Source: Exobasidium rhododendri (lineage: Eukaryota; Basidiomycota; Exobasidiomycetes; Exobasidiales; Exobasidiaceae). Taken from it: a stretch of 64,000 nucleotides of DNA. Under the pieces are notes generated by a model, which made no database searches, was not told the DNA's origin, and saw nothing but the letters and a program-made list of their open reading frames with translations. Numbering within the stretch: the first letter of the stretch is position 1; each line of letters starts with the position of its first letter. Of the stretch, positions 54,501 through 64,000 are shown piece after piece. The position numbers were made by a program, and so were the translations under genes. The stretch is from NCBI GenBank assembly GCA_026210745.1, contig CP110630.1, forward strand, positions 806,001 through 870,000. Reading direction: 5' to 3'.

Positions 54501-54789
54501 AACCTTCGATGCCACTTAAATTCACATCGTTTGGTGAGTGAATATCTGAGCGTGCACTCAAAAGAGCGGCAGAGGGGCGGCGAAGAGGAATATGGCCATA
54601 TGGTACTGGTCTGCTGAGTGCAATAGAGGTCAGAATACGCTGTGTCTGTGTAGCTGACGATTGTTTTTTTGTTGAAGCTGAAATTGTCGACGAGGATTTG
54701 ATCGATGACGACTTGGAGGACGAGGGTGACGCCATTCTATCTTGTTCCTGGTCGATGTGTCTCCTATCTCTAGTATGCACTGTCGCCAT
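51514..54789 (-). CDS. large Ser-rich protein of unknown function
   Basis: The open frame runs uninterrupted for 1091 residues from MATVHTRDRRHIDQEQ; MASPSSSKSSS 18 codons later is an alternative start. Most of it is Ser/Arg/Glu-rich and disordered. Two stretches look conserved: VNLSGIEGFDYDETWGLNEP (about residues 88-107) and LTTLPNFLLMPTLGPLRMKN (about 580-600). The latter is hydrophobic and could be an anchor or amphipathic helix. A likely intron lies near the 3' end: a GTATGG donor, CTAAT branch point and TGCAG acceptor between about 51835 and 51756 would replace the last 100 residues, including the Ala8 run encoded by GCT repeats, with a short tail. I do not recognise the family. Disorder and many Ser/Arg motifs suggest a phosphorylated regulatory or scaffold protein, an inference. 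Confidence 0.65.
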   Translation of the reverse strand: MATVHTRDRRHIDQEQDRMASPSSSKSSSIKSSSTISASTKKQSSATQTQRILTSIALSRPVPYGHIPLRRPSAALLSARSDIHSPNDVNLSGIEGFDYDETWGLNEPSISSIGLSARKRGKARVDGESVKSSSLPYEGEEGNVASVSRSTLSRSSTTSTRSSSRKARRPRLLQQSFSPPVPSPQLACALGRASISARGSKSLADQGENSALPTLYHVSRGRSTNVSPSRGYGERRGTSASVLSGASGSGSGEDKVGSKVKKEWARKKSTKDTRKNSMSSLDTPLFSSEDGLSSSEDEDEVKVSSHSVSRRSSTEKDRRRGLKVLLAPSDPCLEFTEEPFSYAVEASDDRASSMKRYGRTEDSRRMSSCSDPKEGVFELSDEIDVEGDIPAKKVADDETEEANETSALLKRRRSHSGKHLLRSSLRSPSSSNQKAIATLEVILAGLTPDDQSDFQLGTAVKKPVPVDRDADPLFGSAVASVSEMIEVDAVEWNDQLNSSNISQSSSSISLTKHRRQSVAEQEKERRVGFAAAYQQRLSALLWSRDRALEKKINASKGEEKTDGEESESLLTSGWRHLTTLPNFLLMPTLGPLRMKNVAKEEANRETRREEALMAAQKDAAGAIQTSPTSGKSSAQSHTKSESSNKSSNSVADSPFIGPRGRGVMNPLQGDSDVSAYVPGLGLPIDPDLELSSVVHLQTFRTTQSSQSRSRRGSLEKPTSVDAAFHRRSYSDNFASKSSLVGATQDDEPFDAGRCPSFASRVPDLATPVPSESGSPPLQTKGHRDREKRPPRTCSRPAVPAHVAGDYSAYQSSESDEERERVESRGRKSDGRGRDKKSRLRSSSPPSNRRHQVAVGLFHGKEHARSHEKRGTHEHVIVRNDPVHVSRVKSTPNLPSLAGRGEMSDRQGVHAIRGRVGAVKVVSASYTGEAASEEEDRGELAKKRGMLNNKTSTRKHLSKSSSPAFHRSALGLGVPGSKATVGSTRPSMVSNGAHLLMLSLELEMMRNRKITCSLKPRWLKARIRSESSVRSNETTDPSLLCTGVAAVRKGSSHWSFPSTPRQGSLLRFEVLAAAAAAAATQSEDRREVAEGL

Positions 54790-55391
54790 TTATAAATGTA
54801 GGTGGGAGACTGATGCCGCCGATTTGTGTTGTCAGCCGTATCACACGACAGTCGAGTCGTGGATGCGATGGTAGAGGAAGGACCCTGAAGAATGCCGCTC
54901 TCGAGTACAAACGATCAGCGTGTAGCGTTGGCGTAGTCACATTGGCTGTGCATGAAGTGGCACTGCGACGGGCGGTGAAGATGAGGAGGGCGCTGCTGCA
55001 CAGATGCACCGACAGTGATTGGAGGATGAACGTCGCTTCTGTAAATCTCGTCAGTCCTGCAGCAAGAAGACGGGACAGTGATGGAGCATACACGGTCACA
55101 AGGATAGAAATGCTTAGATTACAATTCTCCAGGATTTCCGGTTTTACCAAGGAGAGGACACTGTCGAACTGCCCGCATGATATGTCCGTCCATGTAAAAG
55201 TGACGAAAATCAATTGAATATCCCGTCGCGCTTGCTTCTCTTTCCACCCAATGAAGTCTGATCGACCGGCCGAAGATGAAACCGAGCGACGCGCGCCTGC
55301 TCATGTGCTATAACTTGTTCGCCTAGTCGGCACAGGGACATGCGTCCTACTGTAGATCGGAGTCGAAAGCGGAGCCACGTGGAATGTGGTG
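54790..55391. promoter_or_regulatory. bidirectional promoter region, Ser-rich gene / SLA2
   Basis: This 602-base interval lies between divergent starts. A palindromic CACGTG at 55376-55381 is only 10 bases before the inferred SLA2 ATG. Open frames on both strands at 54770-55217 are shadows without family resemblance. Confidence 0.4.
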
Positions 55392-58300
55392 ATGAATTCG
55401 GCTGGCTCGAGTGCTCCACTTACGCAAATGTGAGAAATGAGAGGGGGAGAGAGAGTGAGATCTAAGGTTTCAGTATCGCACTGCCACGACGTCCTGCTGA
55501 GATCGTGCCATTGTTTGAAGTGATCTCAGTCCGAAAGGAGACACTGGTACGAAGATGTGAGAGAGGTTGAAGGAATTTGGAGGTGGCACCGAGCCGAGTT
55601 ATAAGCTGACAGCATACTACGGCGTGCAGGCCGAACTTTGACAATCATCTTCCCACTCGACCAGTGGATAGGGAAAAGGCAGAGAATGAGCTGTCGCTGA
55701 ACATCAAAAAGGCAACGAGTGTCGATGAGACATCACCCAAGCAGAAGCATGTACGAAGTGAGTGGGATCGTTTGTGGGAAAGGTATGGAGAGATCGATGT
55801 CCATGCTGAGCAAAGTATGATCTAGAATGTATCGTCTTTACATGGGACTACCACACTTCGCAGTCAATCTGGAACAGTCTACGTGTACAACCAATCTTGA
55901 GCGATGAAGTGCAAACATTCAAGGCGCTCATCCTTGTCCACAAGGTGTTGCAAGAAGGACATCCAATTGTGAGTACCGATGGGCAAAGTTTGATCACACA
56001 TCATCAGACTAAGAAGACTGCGGTCCGTTCCAGGTCCTACGGGAAGCTCAGGCTCAGATGGGGTGGTTCGAGACGTGCGCTCGGACAGTAGGATCTGACA
56101 GCATGAGAGGTGAGCTTGCTTGACAATTTCCATATGAACTGACTCCGTGTCGGACACGCAAGCTAATGCAATTTGACTAAATAGGCTATGCACCTTTGAT
56201 TCGAGCTTACGTCTCGTTCATCCTAGCCAAGCTGCGATTTCACCGACAACACAAGGAGTTCAATGGTCTGTTCGAATATGAAGAATACATTTCACTCAAG
56301 AACATCGACAATCCCGACGAAGGCTACGAGACTATCATGGATCTAATGAACTTGCAGGATCAAATTGAGTCTTTCCAGAAGCTCGTTTTCGCACACTTCA
56401 AGGGCGGTGGAAACAATGAATGCCGAATCTCTTCTCTTGTACCGCTGGTGAAAGAGAGCTACGGTATTTACAAGTTCTTGACGTCCATGCTACGAGCGAT
56501 GCATAGGCGAACAGACGCAATGGATGCACTGGAACCACTCCGAGGACGTTACAACTCACAACATTACGCCCTTCGACGGTTCTATTACGAGTGTGCCAAT
56601 CTGAAATACCTGACAAGCTTGATCAACGTCCCGAAATTAAATCATGACCCTCCTAATCTTTTTGATTCACCAGATGGACCTGATCTACCACCACGCAAGC
56701 GAGATTCACCAAAGCCACCTACACCTCCATCAGGACCTTCACAAGCTGAAATTGATGAGCAAGCGAGGATGCTGAAAGAGTATGAAGATCGACAGAAGTC
56801 CTTGCGAGCCGGTGAAGACGCAGAAAGGAGGAGGCAAGCTGATCTGGCTGCGAAACAACAAAGAGACTTGGAAGAACAACAACGGTTGCAAGCGGAGAGA
56901 GAAAGGATGGAGAGGGATGCTTTGATGCGGGCGCAAATGGATCAAGCAGTTGGTGGCAGAGTAGCAGAGTTGGAACGGGAAATGCTAGCCATGAGAGGTC
57001 AATACGAACGAGATCAGCTCATGCTACAACAGTATGATAATCGTGTCAAGGCGTTGGAGAACGAGCTGGGCACCATTGGTCAGAATGTGAATGCGCAATT
57101 GATGAGTAAAGACGACTTGTTGAAGCAACTGCAAGATCAAGTGACGCTGTGGAGGAACAAGTACGAAGCTCTAGCTAAGCTGTACAGTCAATTGCGATCT
57201 GAGCACCTCGACATGCTGGAAAAGTACAAGCAGATGCAGCTGAAGGCAGGAAGTGCACAGGAGGCCATCGACAAAATGGAGAGGATGGAAAGGGACGTCA
57301 AAGCAAAGAATTTGGAATTGGCCGACATGATTCGAGGAAGAGATCGAGCCAGATTTGATCTAGATCGGATCAAAGCGAGTCAAAAGGAAGAATACGATCG
57401 ATTGAAGCGAGACTTGATGTTTGCCAACGAGCGAGCAGAGGACGCTACAAGATCAAAAAGCTCCGAAGTGTCTGGGATGATGGCTACGTTGAATCGACAA
57501 ATCGCTGAGCTAGAAGATGAATTGCGAGGAAAGAGAGGTAAAGGGGATGATCTAGCAAGGCTGCTGGATGAAAAGGATGCCGAGTTGGCTCGTTTGCGAG
57601 AAGAGAAGGAGAACGAGCTCTTGATCATGCAAGAAGGTATGGATGCGACTATTCAGCAGATGAGTGCCCTACAAATGAACCAGGGCGAGAACGACGAAGC
57701 AGTGAATGCTCAAATAGACACGTTGATCCTCGATAACACAAAGAAACTCAACGCAATCATTGATTCGATCTTGCAGTCTTGTGTGGAACAGGTCGATGAC
57801 GCTTTGTACGAGCTGGAGTCGCCCTCTTCATCTGGAAACAACACAGCTACACCAGAGTACGTCCTGTCCATGGTGGAGAAGGGGATCAATTCCGGCAATG
57901 AGTTTGCCATTGTATTCAGTCTCTTCCTGTCTCAAGAAGCGGGAGGAGAGCATGTGGAAGTGATCAAGAGGGCCAACGCATTCGCTCAAACGATTTGCGA
58001 TGTCTTACTCAGTGTCAAAGGTGTCACAAGATTGGCAGAAAATGATGATGCGATTGATCGATTGATCGGCACTGGACGGAAGAGCGGTAATGTTCTGTTG
58101 AATTTCTTTCTCGCGCTGCAATCGTACAAGCTTGCCGGTGTGGCACCCAATCAAAGGAGGACTGTGGTGACCAACCAGAACATGGAGGCTTCCCAAGCAT
58201 TCAAGAGCATCAACGATGTCGTGGAGACGCTCATCAAATCCAACGGGAACATGCTTGCGAATGCAAATGGAGACATTGGTGACTTGGTGGAAAGGGAAAT

Positions 58301-58997
58301 GAATAGTGCGGCAATGGCGATTGAAGCAGCCACCAAGAAGCTGCTGGCTGCCATGGCAAGACCGAAGGATACGAATCGGTTCAGTGCCATGAATTTGCAA
58401 GTCCACGACGCCATCTTGGAAGCTTCTTTGGTCATTACAAGAGCGATTGGCGGGCTGATAAAAGCAGCCACAGAGAGTCAACAAGAGATCGTTGCTCGTG
58501 GCAAAGGATCGTCGACGAATCAGCAATTTTACAAGAAGAACAATCGATGGACGGAAGGTCTTATCTCTGCTGCTAGAGCGGTTGCATTTGCGACCACCAT
58601 GCTGATCGAGTCGGCTGATGGAGTGATCATGGGAACGCATAATCTGGAGCAACTGATTGTTGCGTCGAACGAGGTCAGTGCTGCCACAGCTCAATTGATT
58701 GCGGCAAGCAGAGTCAAGAGCGAGTTCATGAGCAAGACGCAAGATCGATTGGAATTGGCAGCCAAAGCAGTGACGGACGCTTGTAGGGCGCTTGTCCGTC
58801 AAGTCAAAGCCATCACGGAACAGCAATTCGCAACCACTCAAACGGATGTGAATTACTCGGCAATGGCCACGCATGAATTCAAAGTCAAAGAGATGGAAAT
58901 GCAGGTCAGTATCTTGACTCTGGAAAAGGAACTAACTCAGGCGAGAAGGACGCTGGGCTCCATGAGAAGAGCTGGTTACCACGCCTCGGATGACTAA
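55392..58997 (+). CDS. SLA2: SLA2/END4 endocytic adaptor (ANTH and I/LWEQ domains)
   Basis: Five exons (55392-55429, 55630-55757, 55826-55968, 56034-56109, 56185-58997) join in phase to give 1065 residues. The ANTH domain (about residues 25-285) includes ELSLNIKKATS, KCIVFTWDYHTSQSIWNSL and FKALILVHKVLQEGHP, followed by APLIRAYVSFILAKLRFHRQ. A proline-rich stretch near 290-310 is followed by a long coiled coil (about 310-650). The C-terminal I/LWEQ (THATCH) actin-binding module occupies about 810-1060, with RWTEGLISAARAVAFATTML, LEQLIVASNEVSAATAQLIA and KTQDRLELAAKAVTDACRAL. Sla2 links PI(4,5)P2-rich membrane and clathrin coats to actin at endocytic sites. The 38-nt first exon is inferred from splice signals and phase and is the least certain part. 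Confidence 0.94.
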
Positions 58998-59396
58998 ATT
59001 GATATGCACGGCAAAAATCTTCTTTCTGGACTGAGATTCTTATTTCCCTTTCCCCCCCCCCTTTTACCTCGTTACGAATGTATGCTACCGCCAATACGGA
59101 ATATGAAACTTCACGATTATGAGATAGTTGTTGTATTACTCGACGCGTCGTAGCGAGCGTGTCAGAATCGCGCATCGAATATGGGCAATAAAATATACAC
59201 GTGGCTGTCACCGCAGCAGAGAATGCACTCAGACCCAGTCCGTTTCCATTCAAGTGGTGGGTGAGCCTTAGTGAAACGCAAGGTGCACGACAATTGATCG
59301 AACGAGTAGGCCAGGGCGACATTGCGAAGTAGCTACTCATTCTTTTCGCCTTCTCATCCACTGTTCATCTTTGTTCACTCTTCATATACATTCAAG
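58998..59396. promoter_or_regulatory. promoter region of the eS28 gene
   Basis: This 399-base gap between SLA2 and the ribosomal protein gene holds a run of ten C at 59052-59061 (probably SLA2 3' UTR). A palindromic CACGTG lies at 59198-59203, about 195 bases upstream of the eS28 start. A pyrimidine-rich stretch (59341-59380) just before the ATG is typical of ribosomal protein gene leaders. Confidence 0.45.
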
Positions 59397-60146
59397 ATGG
59401 ACTCATCTAGCAAACAACCAGTAAAGCTGGCCAAGGTTAGTGTTGCGCTTCGGACAAACTTCGAAGGAAGGTGTGAAAGGGTCGAGGAAGAGGGGAACCG
59501 GAATGGACCGATCGGGACACGATCTGAGGAGGGGCGGGGAAAACAATCGAGGGATGGAGGGGGTCGGGACGCCTGGAGGAAATAAGGGGAAGGGAAGGTT
59601 AGATGGGATCTGCTGCAACTTGCGGGAAGATCACTGTGGAAAGCTCGCTCGTGGAAATCGCGGAGTATGAGGAGAGGCAGATTGATCGAGCATTGTGTCC
59701 GATGGAAGGAGCGATGGAATGGAGGGATAGGAACGATCGACCGTTATGTTCAGAGAAAGCAAATATCTTACTGACGCTCATCCCCCCCCCCTTTCACACA
59801 TTCCTGCTTCATCAACATAGGTCATCAAAGTTCTCGGACGAACTGGATCAAGAGGAAGTGTCATTCAAGTCCGAGTCGAAATGATGGACGACCAGACTAG
59901 AAGCATTATCCGAAACGTAAAGGGACCTTGCAAGGTTGATGATATTCTCGCCCTTTTGGAATCAGAACGTGAAGCTCGGTGAGTGCGCTTTCCAGATGAT
60001 GAGGGGGAACAAGGAAGAGGAGGACGAGGATATATGATGATGATGATGATGATGAGGAGGACGATTGGAGTGTAAAATACAATGACATTGACAATTGCCC
60101 GCTAACTCCCTCCAATCCGTTCTTCATCACAGTCGTCTGCGATAAA
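59397..60146 (+). CDS. RPS28: 40S ribosomal protein eS28
   Basis: Three exons (59397-59435, 59821-59978, 60134-60146) join to a 69-residue protein: [13 protein letters not shown], then [56 protein letters not shown]. This is the full conserved eS28 protein, located near the mRNA exit channel of the 40S subunit. The first intron (385 nt) is by far the longest in the window and uses a GTTAGT donor. It is purine-rich and ends with a C10 run and a CTGAC branch point. The last exon codes only for the tail of RRLR plus the stop codon. Long first introns are common in fungal ribosomal protein genes and can carry regulation. Confidence 0.97.
60034..60054. repeat. (ATG)7 repeat in eS28 intron 2
   Basis: Seven ATG units occur in the second intron of the eS28 gene, after a GA-rich stretch. 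Confidence 0.9.
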
Positions 60147-60515
60147 TCACCTTTGGAACGTCACCAAAATCCACGCCCTTCTGTTTACTCCATCATGTTT
60201 TGTTCACTCGTCATTGGTGATATACTTCACTCAACCGATTCATCGTTGTACTACATTTCAAAATAAAAGAGTAAATTCAATTTATTCTCTTGAGCGGTCT
60301 CTTTCTATCTCTGCGCTGGAAGGAGAGTGGGATCGGGTGGTGGGTTGACATTTCCCAGATTCAAGCGGGAATGAGGTTGTGACTGTTGCAGGGAAACATG
60401 AGGAAGGATCTTATCTCACCCCTCTGTTTGATTGGGATTTTGTTTTCTATTATTACACGACGACCGGGCGAGGGGGAGGGCAGAAGACGAGGTTTTAGCA
60501 AAGGAGACTGCTCTC
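60147..60515. other. convergent intergenic region eS28 / RPB2
   Basis: This 369-base stretch holds the 3' UTRs of two convergent genes. An A/T-rich patch with AATAAA-like sequence (60261-60285) lies downstream of eS28 and may be its polyadenylation area. No gene is visible. Confidence 0.5.
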
Positions 60516-63500
60516 CTAGTACAGTCTGGTGGCCACGCCCATGCTCATCAGTTCCTGGAAGAGAAGCTTGGCAGCATAAGGAATGTAGACCTTGGAGATA
60601 CCTGTCCTAGTCTTGCACGATCGGCACTCGAAAGTGTTCCTCTTGAGGTTGGCGATGGCCGTGAGACCGCAGTTGTCGCATACGTGAATCATGTACGGGT
60701 CACTTGCGTCGTACATTCTCTCCTTGAGAAAGGCGGCAATACCGTGTGAGATCATGCAATCACGCTCCATTTCTCCGAATCGCAAGCCACCGTCTCGACT
60801 TCTACCTTCTACCGGTTGCCTCGTCAGGATCTGCACTGGCCCTCTTGCCCTGGAGTGAATCTTGTCATCGACCATGTGCTTCAATCGCTGATAGTACGTC
60901 GGACCAAGATAAACTTGAGCCTGTAACTTCTTACCGGTATGACCGTTGTACATTACTTCCAGTCCTCTACTCTGGTAGCCGTGTTGCCTTAGCTGATGAC
61001 TTACCGCCTCGACAGTCAGATCGGTGAAGGGAGTGGCATCACCTTCCTGGCCAGACAGAGCTCCCACTTTACTCAAGAGACATTCTACCAAGTGGCCGAT
61101 CGTCATTCGACTGGGAATAGCGTGAGGATTGATGATGATATCTGGGGTGACTCCTTCAATTGTGAAAGGCATGTCCTCCTGTCGATACGTGATACCAATC
61201 GTACCCTTTTGCCCGTGTCTGGAGGCAAATTTGTCACCTGTTTGCGGGATTCTTGTACTTCTGATGCGTACCTTTACAAATTTGTTGCCTTCGGAGTTGG
61301 TAGAGACCAATACTTGATCGACTATTCCATTTTCGGTGCTCTTCAACGGCGTACTGACGTCCTTTTTCGTGTGCAGCTTGCTTCGCAGACCCAGCTCCTC
61401 ACTGTCGGGTGGCAAGGGTGTCGTCTTTCCAATAATGATGTCCTCACCAGAAACTCTTGTACCTGGTGCACAGAATCCATCGGCATCGATCTTGTCGTAC
61501 GTTCCATGCTTCAATCGCACAGACGTGTCACGGGAGGGCTTCTCGAACTCTTCCAGTAAGATCATCCCTGCCTTCTTTTCCATATCCATGTGAGTACGGT
61601 AGTACAACGAGCGGAACAATCCACGATCGATGGAAGACTGATTCATGATCACGGAATCTTCTTGGTTATAGCCAGAATAGCACAAGATGGCAACGATAGC
61701 GTTTTGTCCGGCTGGCAGTTCTCGGAACTTCAGGTAGCCCATGCTATGGGTAGTAGCAAGGGGCTTCTGAGGGTAGTACAGAATGTTCGACATGGTGTCC
61801 ATTCTCATCTGATAGTTTGTCAAGTAAACGCCCATCGCTTGCTTGCCCATGGCTGACTGATATACGTTTCTGGGACTCTGGTTGTGATCGGGGAAAGGGA
61901 TGATACTGGCGCAGACTCCCAAAATCATCGCTGGGTGTATTTCACAATGTGTCCACGTATTCGGCAGGTACGTCTTGACAGAAACCAGCCGAGCCGTGGG
62001 ATCACCGCTCAACTTGACGCTATCAGGATCTTCGTTGTACATCCTTGAGCTTTCCAGATCTTGAGGACTCATACAGATCATGACCGTCTCTTCTTCTTCG
62101 GCATCCAGCAGTTCAATCAGGCCATCTCTGACAAGTTGACCCCAGCCGTAAGGTGTTCCGTCTGGCTTTTCCTGATTCACGACCCAATCTACATGTTTCG
62201 GCTTCACATACAGTGTCTTGTCTTCTGGGTCCACGATGAACAGCGGCCTTTGGACTCTTCCAGCGTCTGTATACAGTCGAAGTTCCTTTTCACGAATGTC
62301 ATGTACGACGCTCACTTCGATTGAAATGTCGTCCTTCCTTCTCAAGTCCCTTAGTGTGTCGACGAGACCAGAAGGAGCATCACAAGTGCCCATCCACACC
62401 CCGTTCACGAACACTTTGGTCGCTTTTGCATCGGCAATCTGCATATCCACCAAGCTGTCCAGTCCGTACTCTTCCAAGAACTCGATGATAGGTCCACTCG
62501 GCGAACCAACGGAGATCATCGCCATCAAGCTCAGGTTCTTGACCAGTCCACAAGCTTGGCCTTCCGGTGTTTCAGCGGGACAGACCATTCCCCAATGTGT
62601 GTTGTGAAGTTGTCGCGGCTTGGCAATCTTTCCGTCACGACCGATAGGCGTATTGCATCTTCTCAAGTGGGACAAGGTGGAAGCGTACGTATACCGATTC
62701 AACACTTGCGACACTCCCGCTTTTGCCGACATGAACTTCTTCTGGTCACCCCAATTACCCGTCGCTAGAGAGTACTTTAGACCGTTGGTGATTGTGCTTG
62801 ATTTTACGGCTGCTTGTAGGGTGAAATCCTTTGATTCTTCTACACATCGCTGAAGATGACGATAAATGTCTCTGGTCAACTTTTTGAACAGCATTCGAAA
62901 CAGTCCTGACAGCAAGGGACCCGCCAAGTCCAGTCGTTTCTTTCCGAAGTGATCTCGATCGTCGATCTCTCTTCTCTCCAGGGCAGCTAGTAGCAGCCTG
63001 TGAATCATGTAACCGAAAAAGTACGCCTTTCGAGTATTGCTGCCTTCTGCTGTGGAGATGTGAGGTAGCATCTCCTTTTGAAGAATATCTTGTGCGTGCT
63101 GTTGCCTCTTCTGTCGATTTACGCCTGCTTGGTTTCCTCTTCTTCCAATGAAATCCAGCGCAAACTCCCGATCTTGAACGACAAACGCTTCTTCAATGCA
63201 AGGCTTCAGCATTTCCAGCATCTGATTGTCGTTGAAGTCGTAACAGATGTGTTGCAATACCTCTCGATCTGGAACAATCCCTAGTGCTCGAAAGACTATC
63301 ACAATGGGAATGTCACTACGAATATAAGGCAGTGTGGCTCGAATGACGTTGTTGACCGCTTTCTCTTTTTGACGCGAAAAGAGCTTGATCTGCATCGTAC
63401 TGATGGTCTTTCCCCCCTTTTCTACTGCACTTCGAATCTCGGCCAGGAAGGTTACGGGTGCCGGTGGTGCTTTGGAAAATACGTAGACGTGGTTTGCAGC

Positions 63501-64000
63501 CATCCTTTCTTGCGCGATGAGTACCTTCTCTGAACCATTGATGACAAAGTAGCCACCAGAATCCAGAGGGCACTCGTTGGCTTCGTACATCTTTGCTTCG
63601 TCTAATCCCTTCAGGTAGCAATACTCGGATTGAAGCATGATCGGGACCTAAGCGACGGAGAGGAAGAGAAGAAGAGATTTGAAAGTCAGTACATCTTCAT
63701 TAGCTCGACGTTTTACAAACCCCTCGTTCTTATCACCCACCTTTCCAATGAAGACTTGCTGCTCCTCCAAGACATTATTGTCATCCTCGTCCACCCACTG
63801 CTTGTCTCCTGTCATTGGATCAATTTCATCACTCTCAATCAACCTTCGCTGTTTGACGTCGAGATAAAGCGGCGCAGCATAACTGTAAAGAGGGGATCGG
63901 GGTCATGGTAGACATGGCATGAGAAAACAGCTCGACGATGTATACATCTAGCCCAGTCCACCTACGTCAAATTTCTCAGACGAGCTTCCTGAGGCATGAG
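60516..64000 (-). CDS. RPB2: RNA polymerase II second-largest subunit, partial
   Basis: Three exons are visible (64000-63966, 63882-63741, 63647-60516). The 5' part lies beyond the right edge. The joined sequence starts [20 protein letters not shown], matching the RPB2 protrusion. Key parts are [20 protein letters not shown] (protrusion/lobe), [20 protein letters not shown] (fork), [20 protein letters not shown] (hybrid-binding region), [15 protein letters not shown] and MRLNT-equivalent wall and anchor segments. The C-terminal zinc clamp is CDNCGL and CRSCKTRTG. The protein ends [16 protein letters not shown], the canonical RPB2 terminus. RPB2 forms one side of the active-centre cleft of RNA polymerase II. 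About 100 N-terminal residues are missing from the window, judged by family length. Confidence 0.97.

Noticed and set aside
54770..55217. Two overlapping open frames on opposite strands upstream of SLA2
   Set aside because: They lie in the divergent promoter, overlap each other almost fully and show no domain or signal features.
55392..58997. SLA2 as a sign of a mating-type locus
   Set aside because: SLA2 flanks MAT in many ascomycetes, but no homeodomain, HMG, alpha-box, pheromone or receptor gene is nearby, and the genome looks basidiomycete.
60996..61559. 187-codon open frame on the plus strand opposite RPB2
   Set aside because: It is a mirror of the highly conserved RPB2 coding strand and resembles no family; codon constraint of RPB2 explains the lack of stops.
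1..64000. CRISPR arrays, bacterial operons, rRNA genes and retrotransposon polyproteins
   Set aside because: No direct-repeat arrays, reverse transcriptase or integrase motifs, or rRNA sequences were seen; gene structure is clearly eukaryotic.

Overview
This window is nuclear DNA of a fungus, most likely a basidiomycete. Genes are dense (about one per 2 kb) and lie on both strands. Most are split by short introns of about 55-110 nt with very strong GTGAGT-type donors, CTGAC/CTAAC branch points and AG acceptors. Several exons are tiny. Protein sequences resemble Ustilaginomycotina/Exobasidiomycetes, but the clade is an inference. There are no bacterial features, tRNA or rRNA genes or CRISPR arrays that I can support.

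Layout, left to right: IMA1-type inner nuclear membrane protein (28-1698 +); fumarase (2260-4177 -), divergent from Pescadillo/NOP7 (4592-6565 +); MDR-family oxidoreductase (6787-7939 -); DUF1772-like membrane protein (8253-8859 -); splicing factor RSE1/SF3B3 (9393-13162 +); a five-exon gene for an 855-residue protein with two HNH-nuclease-like cores (13948-16778 +), the least ordinary gene here; an MFS sugar transporter (16983-18938 -); a 1.76 kb stretch with no gene; secreted M28 aminopeptidase (20701-21982 -); AIR1/2-like zinc-knuckle protein (22262-24633 -), divergent from a mitochondrial dicarboxylate-type carrier (25418-26994 +); EDC1/PNRC-like decapping cofactor candidate (27394-28821 +); glutathione synthetase (29092-30827 -), divergent from Golgi GDPase GDA1 (31051-33446 +); ERV41 (about 33583-35318 -), divergent from an unknown membrane protein (35601-37260 +); an unknown 205-residue protein (37313-37930 -); CDT1 (38474-40519 +); CDK11-type kinase (40824-42455 +); a multi-RRM protein (42681-46087 -); TIM8 (46977-47560 +); complex I 51-kDa subunit (47792-49512 -), divergent from KAE1 (50011-51377 +); a large Ser-rich unknown (51514-54789 -), divergent from SLA2 (55392-58997 +); ribosomal protein eS28 (59397-60146 +); and the C-terminal part of RPB2 (60516-64000 -), cut by the right edge.

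The genes are mostly housekeeping and form no single pathway. RNA biology is well represented: RSE1, NOP7, AIR, EDC1-like, the RRM protein, KAE1, eS28 and RPB2. Mitochondrial functions are fumarase, the carrier, TIM8 and the 51-kDa subunit. Exon joins were read by eye from splice signals and checked for reading-frame continuity and fit to the protein family. The main points for follow-up are the tandem-HNH gene, poly-C tracts before 3' splice sites in several introns, an abundance of microexons, palindromic CACGTG elements in several promoters, and a few proteins I cannot identify.
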